NCBI GenBank assembly: GCA_013298325.1
Contig: JAAFHJ010000223.1
Location: 1-7,667, forward strand
Reading direction: 5' to 3'
Source of the DNA: Myxococcales bacterium
GTDB lineage: Bacteria; Myxococcota_A; Polyangia; Polyangiales; Polyangiaceae
Length of the DNA: 7,667 nucleotides
How positions within the stretch are numbered: position 1 is the stretch's first letter; each line of letters begins with the position of its first letter. The notes beneath the pieces were generated by a model that saw only the letters and a list, made by a program, of their open reading frames with translations, was not told the origin of the DNA and searched no databases. Position numbers and translations under genes: made by a program. Below are positions 1 to 4,870 of this stretch, piece after piece.

Positions 1-22
1 GCAGTACATTTGTGAATTCGAG

Positions 23-54
23 GAGCCGGGCTACGTGCATGATGCACGCGGCTC
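23..54. repeat. Imperfect inverted repeat / hairpin near left edge
   Basis: CGTGCAT (34-40) and ATGCACG (42-48) form a perfect palindrome around one central base. An outer arm, GAGCCG (23-28) with CGGCTC (49-54), extends it, leaving a five-base bulge on the left side. As RNA it would fold into a two-part stem. No T-run follows on either strand, so it is a poor intrinsic terminator. It lies beyond the repeat array, downstream of the leftward lipoprotein gene, and could be an operator or a 3' processing structure. The function is unknown. Confidence 0.4.
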
Positions 55-120
55 AAGGTACGGCAGAACATCGATCTGTAACCAAGGCTCCCGGGCCAAA
101 GTGTAATCAGAGGACCGGTC

Positions 121-448
121 CTTCAGCGGCAGGGGGTGCTTCCGCGGACCTGGGAACCGCGTCCGCGGCGCTCGGGAGTGTCTCCGCGGACCCCGAAAGG
201 CTTTCCGCGGCGGTCGGGACCGTTTCCGCGGTCGAGAATTTGTCTCCGCGGACCCCGAAAGGCTTTCCGCGGCGGTCGGGAGTGTCTCCGCGGTGCTCGG
301 CAGGCTTTCCGCGGGCCGCGGACGCGGTGCCTTCCTCCGCGGAAACCGTTTCCACCCCCGCGGACGGTGTTCCCGGGGCCGCGGAAGGTGTGAAAAAGCC
401 CGCGGAGAGCCATTCCTCGTCCGCGGGCGTGTGTGGCTCGTCGGCGGA
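121..448. repeat. 21-bp tandem repeat array centred on CCGCGG palindromes
   Basis: CCGCGG occurs 15 times, starting at 142, 163, 184, 205, 226, 246, 267, 288, 309, 316, 337, 358, 379, 400 and 421, with a degenerate CGGCGG at 442. Twelve of the 14 intervals are exactly 21 bp; the exceptions are 20 bp (226 to 246) and 7 bp (309 to 316). The 15-bp spacers are only loosely conserved. In the left part they carry TTT or TCT before the palindrome; in the right part they carry AAA, AAG, AGA or AC after it, which is the complementary arrangement. Translated on the minus strand, the left part reads as heptads of the type [ST]AE[TS][LV]P[ST]. The right part reads as the same heptads on the plus strand. 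I infer a diverged minisatellite with an internal inversion. A CRISPR array is excluded because the repeat is only 6 bp and the spacing is too short. Confidence 0.85.
179..281. repeat. 41-bp exact direct duplication inside the array
   Basis: Bases 179-219 and 241-281 are identical over 41 bp, a 62-bp offset that is one base short of three 21-bp units. A further 18-bp identity links 172-189 with 276-293. The remaining spacers are more diverged, so these copies mark the most recent amplification in the array. The missing base is in the 20-bp unit at 226-245. Confidence 0.85.
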
Positions 449-452
449 GCCG

Positions 453-1880
453 TCACGGCACCGGATCCGGCGTCACCACAAAGGGCGTCCCCGGTCCCAA
501 CTTCGCGATTTCGAGGCGCGCGAACCCACCACCCACGCGGCCGATCGACGGTTCCAAGTAGCCGGAACGCGTAAAGATCTCGGTGCATGTGACGGCGAGC
601 GGCGCGCCGATGCCAGTTGGATAGGGCGCGCGCGTGTAGCCAAGGTCTGTCGGGATGCGCCACGTGCGCATCGTGCGGAAATCGAAGATCTCCAAGCCGC
701 CCGCTTCACTCCCGCCAGGAGAGCCGATGGCGCGCGGATCTCGGTAGTGACGGGCGAGCACATCACAGCCGAATCGCGCATCGCTCGAATACTCTTGGCG
801 CCCCGGTTGGGGGAGCCGACCGCGGGTGCCGTGGAGCGCCCCATTCGTGAAGTCTTGCACGTAGAGCGCCTCTTCCGAATACCCATTGTTGTCGGCATCT
901 TTCACGATGCTCGTCCACGCGATCCGACGATCCGAAACCGCGAAAGAACCGACTTCGCGGGCGTCACGGCCAGCAACAAGGACGGGCTCGGGCCCGCTCG
1001 GAGGGAGCTTGTAGACTTGGTAAATGCGGCCCGCCTTTACATGGAGGGTGCCGGCCAATTCCTGATATTGAACGGTGTCTCTTGCGGCATCGGTCGTAAC
1101 TCCCGCCAGGAGGGAGCGGGCGCCGGTCTCCCAATCGAGCATGGCGACGTCAAACCGACGTTCGATGACGCCCGATGGAGACGCAAGCCACCCGTAGTGA
1201 ATGCCGGACGACGTGAACGTCTTCAAGACGCGTGGCTCTTCCCCGAACTTGCCTGTCACGAGCGCAAGGGTGTTTCCGGAATTGGGATTAAAGACTGTGG
1301 CATAGTGGCTTCCAGCAGCTCCTCCGAATGACGCTCGCGTGAGTCTAGAGTTCGTACGAAATACGGCGCGGACCGGACCATCGGCGCTGGCAAAGTAGCG
1401 CTCATTGAAGGTCGCGTGTGCGTACTCAAAGACCAACGTCACCGCATTGCCGTCGACGTCGATACTTTGCACGCTCGACCAAGGCCCTTGGGCCGGCGGA
1501 TCGGGGATATCAATCCGCATTCTCCGACAGGAACCGGAAGGGATTCCCGGGGTCTCATTGCACGGTTCCCAAACTACTGGCGGAGGGAACGCATCCGCGC
1601 GTACCGGGTAGCGCAAGGGCGCAGCCGGGACGCCGTAGAAGGTCGCCCAGCCGTCTTCGCCGATTTCTGTCGGCCGCGGGCCGGCGTCGACGGCTGTCCC
1701 CGCGTCGAGATCGAGGAAGCCTCCGTCTTTCTTGGGGGGGCCAGCGTCGACCAGCGCGGCGTCGGGTTCGCTCGGCGTTTGCGCGGTGGTCCCGCAGGAG
1801 GGGACCGCCCACGCAAGGAGCACCAGGCTTCCGCCAGCCCCGAGGAGCGTTCGCGTGCGCGTCTTCGTCGGGGCGGCCAT
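453..1880 (-). CDS. Predicted lipoprotein with DAG-rich linker and beta-rich, propeller-like body
   Basis: A 475-residue protein read leftwards. I do not recognise a named family. Starting from the ATG at 1880, residues 1-28 form a signal peptide: Lys/Arg around 6-10, then a hydrophobic stretch to Ala-Val-Pro-Ser before Cys29. VPSC is an atypical but acceptable lipobox, with Pro at -2. Residues 30-70 are an acidic linker with repeated D-A-G triplets, common in secreted myxobacterial lipoproteins. From about 75 on, the protein is a series of short beta segments with Trp/Tyr and Asp-rich turns (for example a DADNNGYSEE stretch). This suggests a beta-propeller or a similar repeat-sheet surface protein, which is inference. 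A TTG at 1901 would add seven residues (MQLGLLP), but the ATG gives the cleaner signal peptide. Upstream Shine-Dalgarno signals are weak. It is divergent from the small lipoprotein at 2088, and the repeat array touches its 3' end. Confidence 0.85.
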   Translation of the reverse strand: MAAPTKTRTRTLLGAGGSLVLLAWAVPSCGTTAQTPSEPDAALVDAGPPKKDGGFLDLDAGTAVDAGPRPTEIGEDGWATFYGVPAAPLRYPVRADAFPPPVVWEPCNETPGIPSGSCRRMRIDIPDPPAQGPWSSVQSIDVDGNAVTLVFEYAHATFNERYFASADGPVRAVFRTNSRLTRASFGGAAGSHYATVFNPNSGNTLALVTGKFGEEPRVLKTFTSSGIHYGWLASPSGVIERRFDVAMLDWETGARSLLAGVTTDAARDTVQYQELAGTLHVKAGRIYQVYKLPPSGPEPVLVAGRDAREVGSFAVSDRRIAWTSIVKDADNNGYSEEALYVQDFTNGALHGTRGRLPQPGRQEYSSDARFGCDVLARHYRDPRAIGSPGGSEAGGLEIFDFRTMRTWRIPTDLGYTRAPYPTGIGAPLAVTCTEIFTRSGYLEPSIGRVGGGFARLEIAKLGPGTPFVVTPDPVP

Positions 1881-1940
1881 CGGCAGCAAGCCTAGCTGCA
1901 ATCGTCGGGACGTCCCCGGGAAGGTTACGCAATTCTCCGA

Positions 1941-1964
1941 CGGGCCCCTGTGGAAGTGGGCCCG
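1941..1964. repeat. Inverted repeat in the divergent intergenic region
   Basis: CGGGCCC at 1941-1947 and GGGCCCG at 1958-1964 form a perfect 7-bp stem with a 10-base loop. A second short palindrome, CGGCG-T-CGCCG, lies at 1972-1982. Both sit in the 207-bp gap between the two divergent lipoprotein starts, where an operator would be expected. In DNA this GC-rich, short GC palindromes are common by chance, so the regulatory reading is tentative. I see no convincing -35/-10 pair in this gap. Confidence 0.35.
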
Positions 1965-2087
1965 CCGTCTCCGGCGTCGCCGACGGACGGGCCTGGCACC
2001 GCCCGGAAAGAGATGCCACTCTCACCGCCGCCAGGCTTTGGCCTCGGTGTGTCTCGTTGGCTTCCCTGTGACCCCGGAATTTCCCGA

Positions 2088-2693
2088 ATGCATCGTCCCC
2101 CGTTTTGGCTGCTCGCTCTTGTGTGCTTCTCGGCTACCGCGTGCCGCGATCAAACCGTCGATATCCCGCCGGTGACCTACGATCCGTCCCCCGATCCGAG
2201 CGTCGACTACGTCTACAAGAAGTGGTTTGATGGGCTCGAAGAGTACGTAGTTATCCACAAGTCGCCGGAAGGGGTCACCTGCACCCGTGCCGATGGGCGC
2301 GTCCAGGATTGCCTCGATGTGGAAGCGGAAGACAAACGCGTCTACTACGAAAAATACGGCGCGATGAACAAGGCGCTCTTCCAAGACTGCGCCACCAAGT
2401 TCCCGGCCGACAAGGTGCTCTCGTTGGGGATCCGCTTCTACGTGAAGCTGCCGCCTCCGCCCGGCGATTTCGATACCGATGCGCGCATTGTCGACGGAGT
2501 GCGTCCGCAGATCATCGAGAAGGTGATCGCCGCTGGCGGTACCATTGAAGACGCCAACTACGGTGATCCGCTCCCCTCGATGTACGTCTACGGCACGTGC
2601 AACGTCGCGACGATTCTCTCGCGAACCGAGGGGATCACCACCGTCTTCAACGCGGTTCTCGAGTTAGCGGGCGACATCACCGCCGCGGAGTGA
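2088..2693 (+). CDS. Small predicted lipoprotein, possibly with a subtilisin-propeptide-like fold
   Basis: A 201-residue protein. The ATG at 2088 is chosen because it gives a textbook lipoprotein signal: His-Arg near the start, a hydrophobic core from Phe6 to Phe14, then Ser-Ala-Thr-Ala before Cys19. Upstream in-frame starts would bury this signal behind a proline-rich leader. The mature part has four cysteines (65, 75, 101, 171), enough for two disulfides in the periplasm or on the surface. From about residue 108 it shows a strand (LGIRFYVKLP), a helix (RPQIIEKVIAAGG), two strands and a second helix ending in EGITTVFNAV. This beta-alpha-beta-beta-alpha-beta order, with an 'xxxP.V..V' type ending, recalls stand-alone inhibitor I9 (subtilisin propeptide) domains; that is inference from pattern only. 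No protease gene is adjacent. The Shine-Dalgarno is weak. I do not recognise a named family. Confidence 0.8.
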   Translation: MHRPPFWLLALVCFSATACRDQTVDIPPVTYDPSPDPSVDYVYKKWFDGLEEYVVIHKSPEGVTCTRADGRVQDCLDVEAEDKRVYYEKYGAMNKALFQDCATKFPADKVLSLGIRFYVKLPPPPGDFDTDARIVDGVRPQIIEKVIAAGGTIEDANYGDPLPSMYVYGTCNVATILSRTEGITTVFNAVLELAGDITAAE

Positions 2694-2741
2694 GAAGTAG
2701 CGGGCCCTTCGCGCCGCGAGGCGCCTTCCGGCACCGCGGAC

Positions 2742-2774
2742 CGGTCTCCGGGACCGAAGGGGGCACAGCCCCCT
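2742..2774 (+). terminator. Adjacent hairpins between the small lipoprotein gene and RNase J
   Basis: AGGGGGC (2758-2764) pairs with GCCCCCT (2768-2774) around an ACA loop, a compact 7-bp GC stem. Just upstream, CGGTC (2742-2746) pairs with GACCG (2752-2756). No T-run follows, so a factor-independent terminator is only possible, not shown. CCCTTCG at 2705-2711 could instead pair with CGAAGGG at 2755-2761, which would exclude both small hairpins. The stretch is either the end of the lipoprotein transcript or the structured leader of the RNase J gene. Confidence 0.35.
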
Positions 2775-2793
2775 GGACCGCACGTCGGCACTT

Positions 2794-2799
2794 GGGAGG
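2794..2799 (+). promoter_or_regulatory. Ribosome binding site of the RNase J gene
   Basis: GGGAGG lies 9 bases before the ATG at 2809. This favours that ATG over the in-frame GTG at 2845, which would remove twelve residues and start nearer the conserved N-terminal strand of RNase J. Confidence 0.6.
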
Positions 2800-2808
2800 C
2801 GCGCGGAA

Positions 2809-4527
2809 ATGCAACGGGGGCCCTTTCGGTGCTATCGGCGCCCTGTGTTGCGCATTCTCCCGCTCGGCGGCCTCGGTGAGGTCGGCATGAATTGTCTCGC
2901 CATTGAAGCGGATGGTGAAGTTCTCGTCGTCGATTGCGGCGTCACCTTCGACGACCGCCACTTCGGTGTCGACGTCATCCACCCTGATTTTCAGTCGCTC
3001 GAAGACTTCGAAGGGAAGATCCGTGGGGTCGTCATCACCCATGGCCATGAGGACCACATCGGGGCGCTCCCCTACTTCCTCAAGCGCTTTGATGTCCCCG
3101 TATACGCTCCGAAATACGCCCTCGGCGTCATTCGGGAGCGCCTCGATGAGCACGAGATCCTCTCCCACGCGCGCCTCCATGAGACGACGCCGCGGAGCCG
3201 GTTCTCCCTCGGCGGCTTTGAGGTGGAACCGATCCGGGTCACCCACTCGATCGTCGACGCGACCGCCCTCGCCATCGGCACCCGGCATGGGAAAATCCTG
3301 CATACCGGCGACTTTAAGTTCGATGAGTCGCTGACCGACCCCGCCGACGCCTTCGACGTCGCCCGCATCGAGGAGCTCGCCCACGACGGCCTCGATCTGC
3401 TCATGAGCGACTCGACCAACGTCGACTCCGCCGGCAGCTCGGGCTCGGAGGCGCTCGTCGCCGCCACCCTCGCGCCGCTCGTCGAGAAGGCGCGTGGCGC
3501 CGTCGTCACCAGCCTTTTTGCATCGAATGTCCACCGCTTGCGGCTCCTTGGCCGCATCGCCCAGCGGACGAAGCGCCGCGTCGTCATCCTCGGCCGCTCG
3601 ATGGCGATGCACATCAAGGTCGCCCGCAGCCTCGGCTACCTCGATTGGCCGGAAGACCTGATCTTCCCCGTCGAACGCGTCCGCGAGCTCCCTCGGGAGA
3701 AGATCCTCGCCATCGCCACCGGCTCCCAGGCGGAGCCCCAGAGCGCCCTCGCACGGATTTCTCGCAACGAACACCGGGACTTCGTCCTCGCCGAAGGGGA
3801 CACGGTGCTCCTCTCGAGCCGCGTGATCCCGGGGAACGAACCGGAGGTCTCCGCGGTGATCGACGCCCTCTTGCAGCTCGGCGTCGCCGTCGTCGATGCC
3901 CACGCGGAACCGGGGATCCACGTCAGCGGCCACGCCTGCCGGGAAGAGCAGCGCCGCATGATCGACCTCGCCCAGCCGAAGGCCTTTTTGCCGCTCCACG
4001 GCACCTTCCGCCACCTCCAGCGCCACGCTGACCTCGCCCGCCAAGCCGGCGTCCCGAGCGTCGCCGTCATCAGCAACGGCACCGAAGGGCTCTACGCGCG
4101 CGGCACCTTGGAAAAAGGGCACCGCTTCGACAGCGGCCGCGTCGCTATTTCTCACGGCGATCCGATCGCGGCGAGCGTCCTCCACGAGCGGGCACTCCTC
4201 GCCGAACATGGCGTCGTTTCCGTCACCCTCGCCGTCGACCGGAACTACCTCCCCGTCGGCGAATTGCGCGTCGAACTCCGCGGCGCCGTCGAAGGGCCCG
4301 AGCACCCCTGGCTCGCCGCCGAGCTTGGGCGCGCCGTCCGCGGGCTCGTCGCCAGCATGTACGGCACCCGGGACGCAGCCAGCGTCGGCGAGAAGACCCG
4401 CCAGGCGGTACGTCGCGTGTTTGCGAAGAATTTCGGCATCAAACCGGAGGTCCTCGTCGCCCTCGTCCGCTCGGCCCCAAGCGATCGGCCTTCGCGTTGC
4501 CGAAGTCGGTCGATCGCGGGTTTGTGA
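2809..4527 (+). CDS. rnj: Ribonuclease J (metallo-beta-lactamase / beta-CASP RNase)
   Basis: A 572-residue RNase J; family members are usually about 550-560. These zinc-dependent enzymes combine endonuclease and 5'-3' exonuclease activity on RNA and act in cytoplasmic mRNA turnover and rRNA processing. The beta-lactamase fold starts with LPLGGLGEVGMN (18-28). The zinc motif HGHEDH is at 78-83, the third-motif His at 146 (VTHSI), and the Asp in HTGDFK at 168. DSTN is at 201-204. The beta-CASP region has TSLFASNVHR (234-243), GRSM (262-265) and ATGSQAEPQSALARIS (303-318). HVSGHA (371-376) and PLHGTFRH (395-402) complete the active site; many homologues have Glu where Thr399 stands here. The C-terminal domain spans about 460-555 and ends in an unusual Arg/Ser-rich tail. 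All catalytic residues are present, so the enzyme should be active. Its stop lies beside the start of a small membrane protein, suggesting translational coupling. Confidence 0.96.
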   Translation: MQRGPFRCYRRPVLRILPLGGLGEVGMNCLAIEADGEVLVVDCGVTFDDRHFGVDVIHPDFQSLEDFEGKIRGVVITHGHEDHIGALPYFLKRFDVPVYAPKYALGVIRERLDEHEILSHARLHETTPRSRFSLGGFEVEPIRVTHSIVDATALAIGTRHGKILHTGDFKFDESLTDPADAFDVARIEELAHDGLDLLMSDSTNVDSAGSSGSEALVAATLAPLVEKARGAVVTSLFASNVHRLRLLGRIAQRTKRRVVILGRSMAMHIKVARSLGYLDWPEDLIFPVERVRELPREKILAIATGSQAEPQSALARISRNEHRDFVLAEGDTVLLSSRVIPGNEPEVSAVIDALLQLGVAVVDAHAEPGIHVSGHACREEQRRMIDLAQPKAFLPLHGTFRHLQRHADLARQAGVPSVAVISNGTEGLYARGTLEKGHRFDSGRVAISHGDPIAASVLHERALLAEHGVVSVTLAVDRNYLPVGELRVELRGAVEGPEHPWLAAELGRAVRGLVASMYGTRDAASVGEKTRQAVRRVFAKNFGIKPEVLVALVRSAPSDRPSRCRSRSIAGL

Positions 4528-4529
4528 AG

Positions 4530-4733
4530 ATGATGGCGACGAAGCGCACCTTCACCGGGGCGTTTTCCCTGATTGGTATCGTCGTGATTACCGGGATTGT
4601 CGTCACCTCGGACCACCTCCACGAGCCGCGCACGATCGGGTCGCTTCTGCTCGCCTGGCTCCTGCTCGGCGCCGGCGGCGCGTGGTCCCTCTACGACGGG
4701 ATCCGCTTATGGAAGTTGCTCGCTAAGAGCTGA
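4530..4733 (+). CDS. Small two-helix membrane protein coupled to RNase J
   Basis: A 67-residue hypothetical protein with two predicted membrane segments. One is around residues 9-26 (FTGAFSLIGIVVITGIVV) and one around 37-56, rich in Leu, Ala and Gly and ending in Trp-Ser-Leu-Tyr. A short charged turn (DHLHEPR) separates them, and the C-terminus is basic (WKLLAKS). The start is uncertain. ATG at 4530 or 4533 follows the RNase J stop directly. GTG at 4524 would overlap that stop (GTGA), a typical coupled arrangement. No strong Shine-Dalgarno is visible, which fits re-initiation by ribosomes finishing RNase J. I do not recognise a family. The hydrophobic pattern and third-position GC bias support a real gene. 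Confidence 0.72.
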   Translation: MMATKRTFTGAFSLIGIVVITGIVVTSDHLHEPRTIGSLLLAWLLLGAGGAWSLYDGIRLWKLLAKS

Positions 4734-4741
4734 AGTCCTGG

Positions 4742-4763
4742 AAATTTTCCGACGCGAAAATTT
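4742..4763. promoter_or_regulatory. AT-rich perfect inverted repeat (possible operator)
   Basis: AAATTTTC (4742-4749) and GAAAATTT (4756-4763) are perfect 8-bp arms around a 6-base spacer. Seven of the eight pairs are A-T, in DNA that is otherwise very GC-rich. It begins 9 bases after the small membrane protein stop and ends 107 bases before the PilZ gene start. An A-T stem would be a weak terminator, so a binding site for a dimeric regulator upstream of the PilZ gene is more likely. This is inference. Confidence 0.5.
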
Positions 4764-4857
4764 GGCCCGAGGGCGACGACCTCCGTAAGCGACGGGGGTG
4801 ACGATGTGGGTGCACGGTGCGCGGCTTCTCATGCCAACGCATCTTGCACACCTACCC

Positions 4858-4862
4858 GGAGG
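4858..4862 (+). promoter_or_regulatory. Ribosome binding site of the PilZ gene
   Basis: GGAGG lies 8 bases before the ATG at 4871. It fixes the start there rather than at an in-frame start at 4817, which lacks such a site and would add 18 residues unlike a PilZ N-terminus. Confidence 0.75.
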
Positions 4863-4870
4863 TCCCCTCG

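Larger units (their letters stand above)
1..452. other. Gene-free stretch holding a hairpin and the CCGCGG array
   Basis: No reading frame here looks like a protein. The frames that stay open do so because the 21-bp repeats lack stop trinucleotides on both strands, and their translations are low-complexity heptads. The first 120 bases contain the hairpin at 23-54 and nothing else I can identify. The rest is the CCGCGG array, which ends about 5 bases before the stop codon of the leftward lipoprotein gene. The array would therefore lie in the 3' untranslated region of that gene if the transcript continues. Confidence 0.6.

Noticed and set aside
121..448. Possible CRISPR array because of regular repeats with variable spacers
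   Set aside because: The constant part is only 6-8 bp, the period is 21 bp, spacers resemble each other, and no cas genes are present.
12..1331. Long open plus-strand frame across the repeats and antisense to the lipoprotein gene
   Set aside because: It starts with GTG without a ribosome binding site, passes through repeats that lack stops in most frames, and then mirrors the real minus-strand gene, whose signal peptide and linker make sense.
1994..2012. TGGCAC resembling the -24 element of a sigma-54 promoter ahead of the small lipoprotein
   Set aside because: The expected TTGC at -12 is absent (GGAAA instead), so the match is only half of the consensus.
2677..4305. Long open minus-strand frame opposite RNase J
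   Set aside because: It is an acidic, low-information shadow caused by high third-position GC; the plus strand carries every RNase J motif.
4742..4763. Reading the AT-rich inverted repeat as the terminator of the RNase J operon
   Set aside because: The stem is nearly all A-U and lacks a separate T-run, so it would be a weak terminator; an operator fits better.
4817..4870. Upstream in-frame start extending the PilZ protein by 18 residues
   Set aside because: No ribosome binding site and non-PilZ sequence, while GGAGG is correctly spaced before the ATG at 4871.
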